This document shows, piece by piece, positions 16,841 through 25,259 of a stretch of 64,000 bases of DNA. Source of the stretch: Paenibacillus plantiphilus (GTDB lineage: Bacteria > Bacillota > Bacilli > Paenibacillales > Paenibacillaceae); assembly GCF_927798095.1 (NCBI RefSeq), contig NZ_CAKMMF010000006.1, positions 69,052 through 133,051 of the forward strand. The letters run 5' to 3'. Both the position numbers and the translations under genes were made by a program. Position 1 is the first letter of the stretch. Each line of letters begins with the position of its first letter. The notes beneath the pieces were generated by a model. The model had not been told where the DNA came from and made no database searches. It worked only from the letters and a program-made list of their open reading frames with translations.

Positions 16841-17995
16841 TCAACGTCGAACATGGCGCAATTTGTCGGGGTTCATCGTATTGTAGATGGCTGCGACTTT
16901 CCCATCCTCATAGGCAAATGCCATGGTGCAATAGGGGACAGCTCCCGCGAAAATAACAATTCCAGGCTGGCTGTTCACCACAGCCAATTCGATTGTCAGC
17001 CCGGTTTCAGCCAGCTTGCCCGCAATGCCAAGTACAAAGCGAATAACGCGATCACTGCCCAGAACAGGATGTACCGCCGCTTGAACCTTGCCGCCGCCAT
17101 CGGATGTAAATACGGCATTTCCTGCCACTATGCGCATCAATCCATCGATGTTCCCTTCCGTTACATATCGCATAAATTGCGCCAAAACAGCCTCATTCGC
17201 CATACCATAGTTCAAACTATTTACATTCGTTCTATCTACATTCATTCTATCTACATTCAATCTATCTACATTCAATCTATCTACATTCATTCTATCTACG
17301 TTCAATCTATCTACGTTCAATCTATCTACATTCAATCCATCTACGTTTGTTATGCCTGCTGTGTCACTCTTAGTTGTTGACCGATCAGAATCGGACGTCT
17401 CCGATTGATCAGAATGGAGCTCTTGCATCCGCATGGACGGATAGATGCTGGATTGCTCATAGGAGGCAAGCTTCTTTTTTGCTCTGCTCAGTATTTGTCT
17501 GCAATTTTCGGGCTTTTTATCGACCATCTGGGCTGCTTCCTCAAAGCTGTAGGCGAAAACCTCGCGAAGCAAGAAAATTGCCCTTTCAATAGGAGACAGC
17601 TGCTCCAGCATAATCAGATAGGCGACAGATAAGGAGTCCTGCAGCAGCAGCCGCTGCAAGGGATCGACTCCCTCTCGATCAACAGCCGCATGATGATCTG
17701 TTCTTTCCTCGCCAAACCTCACCATAGGTTCGGGGAGCCATGCGCCGAAATACTGTTCTCGCTGATGCTTGGCTGAGCGCAGATAGTCAATGCAGCGGTT
17801 CGTTACCATTTTGCACAGATATGCTTTCACATGCTTTATTTCCCGAGAAATATGTTTCTCAGCGGTTTGCTTCCGCTCCCAATCCAGGAAGACATCATGA
17901 ACGATGTCCTCAGAATCCATAACGCTGCCGAGCATGCGGTAAGCTAATGAAAATAGCAGCGATTTGTACGCTTCGTATAATGTTCCTGCTTCCAT
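16841..17995 (-). CDS. ECF41-family sigma factor with SnoaL-like C-terminal domain and a repeat-bearing linker
   Basis: This sigma-70 region 2 and 4 protein carries the extra C-terminal SnoaL-like domain that defines ECF41. All three hallmark motifs are visible: WLPEP (86-90) between regions 2 and 4, DGGGK (about 297-301) in the C-terminal domain, and NPDKL near the end. Between region 4 and the SnoaL domain lies an unusual linker of about 85 residues, with nine five-residue NVDRL-type repeats (about 217-261); typical members have a short linker. The ATG at 17995 follows GGGAGAGGAC. The gene lies 80 bp downstream of an FAD oxidoreductase behind an ECF41-type promoter, so positive autoregulation is likely. 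In this family the C-terminal domain tunes sigma activity in place of an anti-sigma factor. Confidence 0.92.
   Translation of the reverse strand: MEAGTLYEAYKSLLFSLAYRMLGSVMDSEDIVHDVFLDWERKQTAEKHISREIKHVKAYLCKMVTNRCIDYLRSAKHQREQYFGAWLPEPMVRFGEERTDHHAAVDREGVDPLQRLLLQDSLSVAYLIMLEQLSPIERAIFLLREVFAYSFEEAAQMVDKKPENCRQILSRAKKKLASYEQSSIYPSMRMQELHSDQSETSDSDRSTTKSDTAGITNVDGLNVDRLNVDRLNVDRMNVDRLNVDRLNVDRMNVDRTNVNSLNYGMANEAVLAQFMRYVTEGNIDGLMRIVAGNAVFTSDGGGKVQAAVHPVLGSDRVIRFVLGIAGKLAETGLTIELAVVNSQPGIVIFAGAVPYCTMAFAYEDGKVAAIYNTMNPDKLRHVRR
17213..17347. repeat. Nine in-frame 15-bp repeats in the ECF41 gene
   Basis: Nine consecutive 15-bp units, seven of them nearly identical, encode NVDRL-like pentapeptides in the linker between sigma region 4 and the SnoaL-like domain. 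Confidence 0.92.
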
Positions 17996-18022
17996 GATTG
18001 TCCTCTCCCATATCTATTCATC

Positions 18023-18051
18023 GCACCGCGCGCAGCTCCAGCGCGCGGTGC
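18023..18051. other. Perfect 11-bp GC hairpin between oxidoreductase and ECF41 genes
   Basis: GCACCGCGCGC (18023-18033) pairs perfectly with 18041-18051 around a 7-base loop. No T-run follows on the minus strand, so it is not a normal terminator. It may lower or stabilise sigma-factor mRNA relative to the oxidoreductase part. Confidence 0.7.
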
Positions 18052-18075
18052 GGCGTTGCTTGACGGCGGTCGACC

Positions 18076-19356
18076 CTATCCGCGCAAAAATCGGATAACA
18101 CCATGCGCTGCTTGCTTCGCGCTCGCAACTGCCGCATCTGCCAGCATGCCCTGCTGTCCGACCCAATCCCCAGAAACATACATGCCCCTGAGACCTGTAT
18201 CCTCTACGGCTGGCCTGCCCGCCATGCCCAGGATTGGCATCGTATTCGCAACCACTGCCTTCGGTATAAACCGTTCGGATACCAGCTCATTCCGCCAGCC
18301 GGGCTGCAGCATGCTCATCCATGCCTCAAGCTCCTTGCGGTCCTGTGCGGCGTCGATTTGCTCGACACTAGCTTGATATTTCAATAAATGAATTACCTGA
18401 TGCCCCTCATTATTCAGTCTCGCAGCCTTGGAATGGTTCGAGTAATACAATGGGCGCTCCATATGAAGGGCGAATGAACGCTTGGGCTGGGCAAGTTTTC
18501 GGACCGTAATATCCAGGCAGCTCGCATAGGATGCGGTCATTCTTGCCCCCCACTGCTTTAGCTTATCCCCGTATTGCCCGCCTGCCTTACTCAGCAGCCG
18601 GATTGCTTCCTCAGGCGATACCGCCGCAATTACTGTCGATGCTGCTAATCGTTCCTCATTCGCAAGCACCACGCCTGCGGTTTCTCCCCCGTCTATCAGG
18701 ATTGCTTCCGCCTTGCCCTTAATAATTGCCACGCCTTCTATCTCAGCGCGTTTCTTTAATGCATCGATCAGGCTTTGCCAGCCATCATGCAGATAGTATA
18801 CACCGTCCACTGCCACTTGTCCTTGCTTAATAATTGCGCCAGCACTCAGCTTCTCCGGGCAATTCGAATAGGTCCATAATCGCCCCATAGCGAGCATGAA
18901 TTGCTGTGCGCCCCGGTCATGCGGAAAATATTTTACAACCCAATCCATCCATGAAATATCACGTAAAGCCGAAGAATCTATCGCTTTCAATCGCAGCAGC
19001 AGCTTGGCAAGCTTCATTCTCCCTTTCCATGTCAGCAACTTGGAAGTCAGCAGCGCACCCGCGTTGATAGGCAACGGGAACAAACTTCCTTCCAATACGG
19101 CAGTTCCGCTTAGAGGCAAATTGCCAGCTTCAATGGGGATCCCTAATTCCCGTATGATGGCTGCCGCCTCTCCAGATCGATATAGCGCATGCGCCCCCAT
19201 GTTCAGCACGCTCCCCTTCATCATTTCCGATGAAGCGCGGCCACCCAGCTTATCATTCCTCTCCACTAGCACAACGGCATGCCCTGCCTGTGCTGCAACA
19301 ATCGAAGCGATAAGCCCGCTCAGTCCGCTGCCAATAATTACAGTATCCCATTTCAT
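18076..19356 (-). CDS. FAD-dependent oxidoreductase, phytoene-desaturase-like (ECF41 target)
   Basis: This 426-residue flavoprotein starts with a dinucleotide-binding motif, VIIGSGLSGLIASIVAAQAG, followed by VVLVERNDKLGGRASS, typical of amine-oxidase/phytoene-desaturase flavoenzymes. The C-terminal FAD segment GMYVSGDWVGQQGMLADAAVASA is also intact. The substrate cannot be read from sequence. It is the first gene of a two-gene unit with an ECF41 sigma factor. Such factors characteristically sit beside a carboxymuconolactone decarboxylase, oxidoreductase or epimerase gene that they transcribe. The ATG at 19356 follows GGGAG by six bases. The longer open frame would run through the promoter, so the shorter start is preferred. 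Confidence 0.88.
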   Translation of the reverse strand: MKWDTVIIGSGLSGLIASIVAAQAGHAVVLVERNDKLGGRASSEMMKGSVLNMGAHALYRSGEAAAIIRELGIPIEAGNLPLSGTAVLEGSLFPLPINAGALLTSKLLTWKGRMKLAKLLLRLKAIDSSALRDISWMDWVVKYFPHDRGAQQFMLAMGRLWTYSNCPEKLSAGAIIKQGQVAVDGVYYLHDGWQSLIDALKKRAEIEGVAIIKGKAEAILIDGGETAGVVLANEERLAASTVIAAVSPEEAIRLLSKAGGQYGDKLKQWGARMTASYASCLDITVRKLAQPKRSFALHMERPLYYSNHSKAARLNNEGHQVIHLLKYQASVEQIDAAQDRKELEAWMSMLQPGWRNELVSERFIPKAVVANTMPILGMAGRPAVEDTGLRGMYVSGDWVGQQGMLADAAVASAKQAAHGVIRFLRG

Positions 19357-19388
19357 CTCATTCTCCCCTTTCTCCTGCTTATGCATGT

Positions 19389-19415
19389 GACGAGGCGAGG
19401 TCTTATTTTGTGACA
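19389..19415 (-). promoter_or_regulatory. ECF41-type promoter
   Basis: On the minus strand TGTCACA (19415-19409), a 16-bp spacer and CGTC (19392-19389) match the promoter signature reported for ECF41 sigma factors. It lies 33 bp upstream of the oxidoreductase start and would also drive the sigma gene. Confidence 0.8.
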
Positions 19416-19481
19416 CGAAGTCGGTGTTAACATTCCAATCGTCCAGCTTCTACAATAGAAACAGTAAAAAAGTTGCTTTAT

Positions 19482-19496
19482 ATACCTAATAGGTAT
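19482..19496 (+). promoter_or_regulatory. Palindromic operator at the padR promoter
   Basis: ATACCTAATAGGTAT is a 15-bp palindrome located between a TTGCTT -35-like element (19473) and a TATACT -10-like element (19499). It is well placed for autorepression by the PadR-family protein encoded immediately downstream. Confidence 0.6.
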
Positions 19497-19538
19497 GTTA
19501 TACTTTGGATAATCATATAGGTTTGAGGAGTGAACACA

Positions 19539-20081
19539 ATGGAGTTTGTTATTTTAGGACTTCTACTGCTGCGCAATATGTCCCAATATGATATCCGGAA
19601 TGTGCTGCAGCAAAAGATATCGCCCTTCTACAGCGCAAGTCTCGGAAGCATACAAGCAGCATTAAAGAAACTGGAGCGCAATGGACATATTGCATGTCAT
19701 GACGTTGTTGAGAATGGGCGGCGGAAGAAGCTCTATGCGGTTAACAGTCTGGGGAAGCAGCATTTTATGGATTGGATGCTTTCTCCGATCATACCGAGTC
19801 GTTTAGAGCAGGACGCACCTACAAGATTGTTTTTCCTCGGGTTTATGACGCAGGCAGAGCGTCTGTCCATTATGAATGAAGTCATTGCGCTGCTCGAAGC
19901 GACCATTCAACAATATGAAGCTGCCTTTATCGAAGCCAAGCAGAAGGCAGTGCCGGAGCATTTCAATGAAATCGCAGTCTATCAATTCAAAACATTGGAG
20001 CTGGGACTCTTCTATCACCAAAGGATGTTGGAATGGTTCGGGAGACTTGCGAAGGAACTGGAGGCTGAGCGGAATGGATAA
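19539..20081 (+). CDS. PadR-family transcriptional regulator
   Basis: This 180-residue repressor has an N-terminal winged helix-turn-helix (about 1-80) and a helical C-terminal dimerisation region (PadR family, Vir/AphA-like). Typical family segments are LGLLLLRNMSQYDIRN and the wing with RRKKLYAVN. The ATG at 19539 is eight bases after GGAG; an upstream GTG overlaps that site and is not favoured. A perfect palindrome in the promoter is a likely operator. It overlaps the downstream hydrolase by 8 bp, so the pair is one operon and the hydrolase is its probable target. Confidence 0.88.
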   Translation: MEFVILGLLLLRNMSQYDIRNVLQQKISPFYSASLGSIQAALKKLERNGHIACHDVVENGRRKKLYAVNSLGKQHFMDWMLSPIIPSRLEQDAPTRLFFLGFMTQAERLSIMNEVIALLEATIQQYEAAFIEAKQKAVPEHFNEIAVYQFKTLELGLFYHQRMLEWFGRLAKELEAERNG

Positions 20082-20886
20082 CGTGGAGAAAAAAACGAGA
20101 ACACTGACATTCAACAACGAGCGGTTCACTTATTTCATTATGGCAAATGAGGGCAAAGAGACGATTCTGATGCTGCATCCAGCATTTGCGGATCATACCA
20201 TATTCCAGCAGCAAATGGATCATTTCAAGCATAGCTATCAGATTATTCTCGTTGATCTTCCAGGACATGGAAGCTGCTATAGCCATTCATCCACAATCAC
20301 CATGAAAGAAATACCTGACGTTTTAGACCAAATCCTGTCCGACAACAACATTGCTGCCTGCCATCTTCTCGGTGTCTCCATGGGATCACTGATCGCACAA
20401 GCGTTTGCTGAACGATATCCCGATCGGGTAAAGTCGGTAAGCATCGTTGGCGGCTATTCGATACATAAGGCCAACGAGCGGATAATGAAGGCGCAGAGAC
20501 GAGAAGGTCTGAAATGGATGCTGTATTTCTTATTTTCAATGAAGAAATTCAGAGCTTACATTACAACGGTATCGTGCCATACCGATTCAGGCCGTGCTTT
20601 GCTCGCGCAAGGGATTCAACACTTTAGAAGAAAGTCTTTTTCCGCAATGTCCGGCATGAACACCTTTTTCATTAAAAAAGATACCCCCATGCCATACCCG
20701 CTATTGATTGTCCTTGGAGAACATGATCTCAAGATTATCCTGGAGGGCGCTAATGAGCTTCATGCATTAGAAAAACAATCGCAATTAGTCGTTTTGCCGG
20801 GGGCGGGTCATTGCGCAAATGTCGATACACCCGATGCATTCAACCATACTCTAGAGTATTTCTTGTCAAGCTGCGCCATAAAGTAA
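20074..20886 (+). CDS. Alpha/beta hydrolase
   Basis: This 270-residue cytoplasmic hydrolase has a complete catalytic triad: nucleophile Ser102 in GVSMGS, an acid in LGEHD (about 217) and a His in GAGHCAN (about 247). HPAFADH near residues 35-41 is the usual oxyanion-hole region. The substrate is unknown; esterase, lactonase or haloperoxidase-like activity are all possible. The ATG lies inside the last codons of padR and is translationally coupled. A terminator follows 36 bp after the stop. The open frame extends far upstream but only as the shadow of padR. Confidence 0.85.
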   Translation: MDNVEKKTRTLTFNNERFTYFIMANEGKETILMLHPAFADHTIFQQQMDHFKHSYQIILVDLPGHGSCYSHSSTITMKEIPDVLDQILSDNNIAACHLLGVSMGSLIAQAFAERYPDRVKSVSIVGGYSIHKANERIMKAQRREGLKWMLYFLFSMKKFRAYITTVSCHTDSGRALLAQGIQHFRRKSFSAMSGMNTFFIKKDTPMPYPLLIVLGEHDLKIILEGANELHALEKQSQLVVLPGAGHCANVDTPDAFNHTLEYFLSSCAIK

Positions 20887-20921
20887 GGCAAGCGATCATA
20901 CGATAGTGGGTCGCACGACAA

Positions 20922-20950
20922 AAAAACGGCAAATGTCTGCCGTTTTTATC
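20922..20950 (+). terminator. Terminator of the padR-hydrolase operon
   Basis: A 10-bp stem (20922-20931 with 20938-20947) with an A-run before it and a T-run after it. It could work in both directions, also ending transcription from the minus-strand operon beyond 21072. Confidence 0.8.
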
Positions 20951-20976
20951 TGTCGTTTTCTCATCTTTTCTATATC

Positions 20977-21088
20977 ACTTGAACGAGAGAGACGGAGCGG
21001 AGCAGGGGGAATGATTCTGGAGAAGCGTCAGCGCTCGCAAGGACATTCCCCCAGCGCAGCGGCCCCTTTGTTCATTTCGATCGTTCGA
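20977..21088 (-). repeat. Dispersed repeat with inner hairpin, copy 1 (overlaps end of monooxygenase gene)
   Basis: The segment 21043-21088 is the inverted counterpart of 25201-25248, matching at roughly nine of ten positions over 45 bases (shared core GAACAAAGGGGCCGCTGC on opposite strands). In this copy the element continues into a long hairpin bounded by GGGGGAATG and its complement. The last codons and stop of the monooxygenase gene lie inside it. Confidence 0.75.
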
Positions 21089-22406
21089 AGTGACGGACCT
21101 CTGGACGTTCCAGGCCAAGATGCTCGCGAAGCGTGCTGCCGGTATACTCGGTACGGAACAATCCACGCGTCTGCAGAATGGGCACAACATGATCGACGAA
21201 CTCATCCAGATGGCCTGGAAGCACGGGAGGCATGATGTTGAAGCCATCGCAGCCGTACTCCTCGAACCATAGCTGTATAAGATCAGCCAATTGTTCATAG
21301 GTGCCGACAAATTGCATATGTCCCCGCGCGCCCAGCAGGCGGCGGCCCAATTCAAGAATCGACAGTTTATCCTTGCGAGCCATATCCATAATTAGCTGGA
21401 CACGGCTCTTCATTCCATTGGATGCTTCGACTGGATCAGGAATATCCGGCAGTTGTCCTTCTACAGGGTAGCTGGAGAGGTCAAAGCTGAGCATGCCAGA
21501 CAGCATCCCTACAACTGCCGCCGGCGGGATCAGCTCCTGCAGCTCTTGAAATTTGCGCCGCGCCTCCTCTTCGGTCGCTCCGATGATTGGCGACAAGCCC
21601 GGCATAATTTTCACACTGCCGCGTTTGCGTCCGTAGCTCGCAAGCTTGGAATTGATGCTTTCATAAAAGGCTTTCGCCGCTTCCAACGACTGCTGCGCCG
21701 TGAAGATCACCTCGCCGAAGCTGGCGGCGAAATCCTGTCCCGGCTCTGATGATCCCGCTTGAATGAGTACAGGATAGCCCTGCCGCGAACGAGGCACGTT
21801 CAGCGTTCCCTTGGTGGAATACCACTGTCCCTTGTATTCCACTTCCTTCACCTTCGACTTATCGGCGAATTGACCAGCCTCGCGGTTGACGATTAAAGAA
21901 TCGTCCTCCCAGCTGTCCCAGAGAAGAGTTGCTACCTCGACGAATTCCCGCGCCATTTTATAGCGAAGTCCATGCTCAGGATGTTCAGCCTTCCCGTAAT
22001 TATAGGCTTCAACATCGAGCTGTGAGGTAACGATATTCCACCCTGCCCGACCGTCGCTAATATGATCAAGCGATGCGAATTTGCGCGCTACATTGTAGGG
22101 CTCGTTATAGGTCGTCGATACGGTCGCGGTCAGTCCGAGCTTCTCCGTATCCGTCGAAAGTGCGGACAGCAATGTCAACGGGTCCAGCATGCCGGAGGCA
22201 GCCTGATCCGCTCCCATCACATATAGCAAATCAGCCAGAAACATCATATCGAACTTGCCGCGCTCTGCTGTCTGGGCCAATCTGCGATAAAATTTGTAAT
22301 CAAAAATATTTTCAGCGCCCGATTCGGGATGACGCCAGCCGTAATGGTGGTGACCTGTATAATAAATGAATGCTCCCAGATGCAGCTGTTCTTGTCTCGT
22401 TCCCAT
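21072..22406 (-). CDS. Flavin-dependent monooxygenase, NtaA/SnaA/DszA (LLM class) family
   Basis: This 444-residue protein belongs to the bacterial-luciferase-like TIM-barrel monooxygenases that use reduced FMN. It has the class-defining start QLHLGAFIYYTGHHHYGWRH, the SDGRAGWNIVTS segment and LIQAGSSEPGQDFAA. Relatives oxidise nitrilotriacetate, dibenzothiophene sulfone or alkyl sulfonates. Being last in an operon with an SsuABC-like importer, desulfonation or C-S bond cleavage of an imported sulfur compound is the best guess. The ATG at 22406 follows AAAGGTAGGG; the longer start would overlap the upstream permease. Its 3' end (ERSK and stop) is formed by a dispersed repeat, so the original C-terminus may have been replaced. 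Confidence 0.85.
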   Translation of the reverse strand: MGTRQEQLHLGAFIYYTGHHHYGWRHPESGAENIFDYKFYRRLAQTAERGKFDMMFLADLLYVMGADQAASGMLDPLTLLSALSTDTEKLGLTATVSTTYNEPYNVARKFASLDHISDGRAGWNIVTSQLDVEAYNYGKAEHPEHGLRYKMAREFVEVATLLWDSWEDDSLIVNREAGQFADKSKVKEVEYKGQWYSTKGTLNVPRSRQGYPVLIQAGSSEPGQDFAASFGEVIFTAQQSLEAAKAFYESINSKLASYGRKRGSVKIMPGLSPIIGATEEEARRKFQELQELIPPAAVVGMLSGMLSFDLSSYPVEGQLPDIPDPVEASNGMKSRVQLIMDMARKDKLSILELGRRLLGARGHMQFVGTYEQLADLIQLWFEEYGCDGFNIMPPVLPGHLDEFVDHVVPILQTRGLFRTEYTGSTLREHLGLERPEVRHFERSK

Positions 22407-22438
22407 GTTGAACCCTACCTTTCGCCTTCCGGTGTTAG

Positions 22439-23251
22439 TCACCCTTTGAATGTATCGCGCCAACGAAGCCATCTTTTCTCTAACAGCCTGACCGCCGAAT
22501 CCGACAGCTTGCCTACAATAGCAAAGATCGAAATGCCTACAAACACCTTATCCGTTTGCGAGTAGGCTCTCGCATCCTGAATCATATAACCGACGCCTGC
22601 GCTTGTTCCCATCATCTCCGCAACGACGAGCACAAGCCATGCCACACCAAGCGACAGCCGCAGCCCGAGCAAAATGTTCGGCAATGCCGCCGGAATGATC
22701 ATCTTGCCGAGCAGCTGCCATCTTGAATATTGGAAAATACGGGAAACCTCGATCAGCTTGCTGTCAACATTGCGTATGCCAAGGAACGTATTCACATAGA
22801 CAGGGAAGAAGGCTCCCAGTCCAATCATCAGAATCTTCGAAAACTCGCCAACGCCAAACCATAATATGAAAAGCGGTATAAGCGACAGCAAAGGGATCGT
22901 CCGCAGCATTTGCAGCGACGGATCAAGCGTGCGCTCCGCCAGCTTCCCGAGGCCGGTAGACAGGCCAAGCAGCAGTCCGGCAGCCGCTCCGAGCAGGAAG
23001 CCAAGTCCTGCACGGTATGCGCTGATGCCCAGATGCTCGAACAGCTCGCCGCTTGCAATCAAGGAGAAGAACTGCCCGATAATGATTGAAGGAGCGGGCA
23101 ATGTTGCCGCAGAGATCAGATCAAGAGCTGCGGCAGCCTCCCACACCGCGACAATGGCAAGTGGGACGAGCCAGCCATGAATGCCCTTCGGAATTCGGCT
23201 CAACCAATCACGGTCATGCCCCTTATTCGTACCGACTGCTTGCTCGCTCAT
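22439..23251 (-). CDS. ABC transporter permease, SsuC/TauC type (second of two)
   Basis: This 270-residue inner-membrane permease of the nitrate/sulfonate/taurine class has about six hydrophobic helices and the cytoplasmic EAA loop (LGKMIIPAALPNILLGLRLSLGVAW). It overlaps the preceding permease gene by four bases (ATGA) and is about 60% identical to it by eye, so the pair arose by duplication and probably forms a heterodimer. Having two permeases where SsuABC systems use one is a modest oddity. The monooxygenase gene follows 32 bp downstream. Confidence 0.9.
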   Translation of the reverse strand: MSEQAVGTNKGHDRDWLSRIPKGIHGWLVPLAIVAVWEAAAALDLISAATLPAPSIIIGQFFSLIASGELFEHLGISAYRAGLGFLLGAAAGLLLGLSTGLGKLAERTLDPSLQMLRTIPLLSLIPLFILWFGVGEFSKILMIGLGAFFPVYVNTFLGIRNVDSKLIEVSRIFQYSRWQLLGKMIIPAALPNILLGLRLSLGVAWLVLVVAEMMGTSAGVGYMIQDARAYSQTDKVFVGISIFAIVGKLSDSAVRLLEKRWLRWRDTFKG

Positions 23252-24099
23252 GATATTCCATCCCCCTTATAGCTGTCCTGCCATCTGAGCAGCCTTGCTT
23301 CCAGTAGCTTAACCAACGAATCTGACAGCTTGCCCACTACGGCAAAGACGATAATACCGACGAAAACCACAGTGGTCAGCGAGAATGATCGCGCGTCATT
23401 GATCAAATATCCGACACCTGAGCTGGAGCCCATCATCTCCGCAACGACGAGGCCAAGCCAGGCAACGCCGACAGACAACCGTATGCCGAGAAAAATATTA
23501 GGCAGCGATGCCGGAACAATAAGCTTGGTGACCAGCTGCCATTTGCTGAATTGCAGCACTCTTCCCACATCGAACAGCTTGCCGTCCACGGAACGAATAC
23601 CCAGGAACGTATTCACATACAGGGGGAAGAAAGCGCCTTTTGCGATCAGCAGCAGCTTGGAGGTTTCACCAAAACCGAACCAAAGGATAAACAATGGTGC
23701 TATCGCCAAATGGGGCAGCATGCGCAGCATTTGCAGCGACGGATCAAGCAAACGTTCTGTTTTGTAGGAAAAGCCTACCCAGATGCCTGCGGCCAAGCCC
23801 AGACCTCCTCCAATAACAAAGCCAAGCAGCGCACGCCATACCGATATGCCCAAATGCTGCGCCAGCTCGCCGGAAGCGGTCAAGCCCACCAGCTCCTCCC
23901 ATATTTCACTTGGCGCAGGAAGCAGAATCGGATTGAGCAGCCCCCTCGCTCCAGCGACCTCCCATACAAGAAGAAGAGTAAGCGGGAGGATCGCTCCCAG
24001 CAGCACATTGGTCGCTCGTATGGAGAGGCCGCGTCTCTTAGCCCGGTTCTTCTTCTTCATCAATGTCGAGACTACAGCCTCTTCCGCACTCGCTTGCAT
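23248..24099 (-). CDS. ABC transporter permease, SsuC/TauC type (first of two)
   Basis: This 283-residue membrane protein is homologous to its neighbour at 22439, with a similar helix pattern and EAA loop (VTKLIVPASLPNIFLGIRLSVGVAW). It has an extra basic, Ala-rich N-terminal tail. The ATG at 24099 has GAGG seven bases upstream; a downstream ATG at 24060 is an alternative. It is followed by the second permease with an ATGA overlap and preceded by the binding protein with a 39-bp gap. Sulfonate specificity is inferred from the family and the monooxygenase partner. Confidence 0.9.
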   Translation of the reverse strand: MQASAEEAVVSTLMKKKNRAKRRGLSIRATNVLLGAILPLTLLLVWEVAGARGLLNPILLPAPSEIWEELVGLTASGELAQHLGISVWRALLGFVIGGGLGLAAGIWVGFSYKTERLLDPSLQMLRMLPHLAIAPLFILWFGFGETSKLLLIAKGAFFPLYVNTFLGIRSVDGKLFDVGRVLQFSKWQLVTKLIVPASLPNIFLGIRLSVGVAWLGLVVAEMMGSSSGVGYLINDARSFSLTTVVFVGIIVFAVVGKLSDSLVKLLEARLLRWQDSYKGDGIS

Positions 24100-24138
24100 A
24101 TTAACGCCTCATTCCTACCGTTCTATAGTTGCATTGCT

Positions 24139-25149
24139 TTATTTCAACGGGTCCTTCAGCGCTGCTTCGATATATTGATTATCCGTTATCGCGGAGACAT
24201 CGATCCCCTTGCGAATGTTCTTGATCTCCAATTGAAAATCTGCCGTCTTCTGCATTTCAGCAACGATGTTCTCGCTTACCGGGATGTTGATCATTCGTGC
24301 ACGCTCGAATGTCCCTTCAATAACCGCCGCAGGTATGTTCCGCTCTGCTGCGTATCGATCAACAGCTGTCTTCTGGTTCTCTGTTTCCCACGCCAATGCC
24401 TTGCCGTAAACCTTCAAATACAAAGTAACAAGCTCAGGATACTTCTCCGCAAATTCGGTGCGTGAAATCGAGAATGACGGGGATAGCACATTCAATTGCT
24501 CGCCGTCTGTCAGCACCCTGCCTTTGCCTGTCAGCGCATTAATCGTAATATACGGGTCCCAGGTTGCCCAAGCATCAACACCCCCCGAGTCGAATGCAGG
24601 CTGCGCTTCATCCGGCTGCAGCTGAATAATCTCAAAATCCGTATCCTTCAGACCCGCTTCCACCAGTCCACGGTACAGGAAGTTGTAAGCATTGCTACCT
24701 TTCGTAACGGCGATCTTCTTGCCCTTCAAATCCGCCAATGTTTGCGCCGTGCTGCTGCTCGGCACGATTATGGCGACATTGTTTTTGCCATCCAGCACCT
24801 GAGATACAATCTTGTATGGAATGCCGGCCGCTTGCCCGGCAATAATCGGCATGTTGCCAAGCGTTGCTATGTCCAGCTTCTTCGAAGCGATTGCCTCGGT
24901 CATCGGAGGTCCGCTTTGGAACTCCGACCATTCCACCTTAACGCCCAGCTTCTCGAATTCCTGCTCGAACCATTTCTCCTCGCGCGCTTTGCCAAACAAG
25001 GCTCCGCTGCCCTGTACCCCAATCTTGATCGTTGCACCTTCATATTTGTTAGCACCACCGCCGCTCTCATCCTTTTCATTGGATGCGCAAGCCGTTGCGA
25101 ATATGGATAGAATCAGAACAACAATGAGTACAGTATGGAATCGTTTCAT
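24139..25149 (-). CDS. Sulfonate/nitrate-type ABC substrate-binding lipoprotein (SsuA-like)
   Basis: This 336-residue secreted lipoprotein has lipobox IFATAC (Cys about residue 21) and the two-lobed SsuA/TauA/ThiY fold. Typical features are KIGVQGSGALFGKA at the start of the mature protein, LDIATLGNMPIIAGQAAGIP and the substrate-cleft segment VDAWATWDPY. It would capture an organosulfur compound outside the membrane for the two permeases. It lies 39 bp upstream of the first permease and 110 bp downstream of the ATPase gene, a gap that contains a dispersed repeat. Confidence 0.9.
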   Translation of the reverse strand: MKRFHTVLIVVLILSIFATACASNEKDESGGGANKYEGATIKIGVQGSGALFGKAREEKWFEQEFEKLGVKVEWSEFQSGPPMTEAIASKKLDIATLGNMPIIAGQAAGIPYKIVSQVLDGKNNVAIIVPSSSTAQTLADLKGKKIAVTKGSNAYNFLYRGLVEAGLKDTDFEIIQLQPDEAQPAFDSGGVDAWATWDPYITINALTGKGRVLTDGEQLNVLSPSFSISRTEFAEKYPELVTLYLKVYGKALAWETENQKTAVDRYAAERNIPAAVIEGTFERARMINIPVSENIVAEMQKTADFQLEIKNIRKGIDVSAITDNQYIEAALKDPLK

Positions 25150-25200
25150 AGATAATCTCTCCCTCGGAATAAGTAAATGGTGTATTCTCTCTCTATAAAT

Positions 25201-25248
25201 TGAACGATGGAAATGAACAAAGGGGCCGCTGCACTAGGGAATGTTCTT
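25201..25248 (+). repeat. Dispersed repeat, truncated copy 2 (between ssuB-like and ssuA-like genes)
   Basis: This is about 45 bases closely matching, in the opposite orientation, the element at 21043-21088, ending after GGGAATGT. It lacks the hairpin part present in copy 1. It occupies the unusually long gap between the ATPase and binding-protein genes of one operon. Confidence 0.75.
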
Positions 25249-25259
25249 AGTCTGGATGC

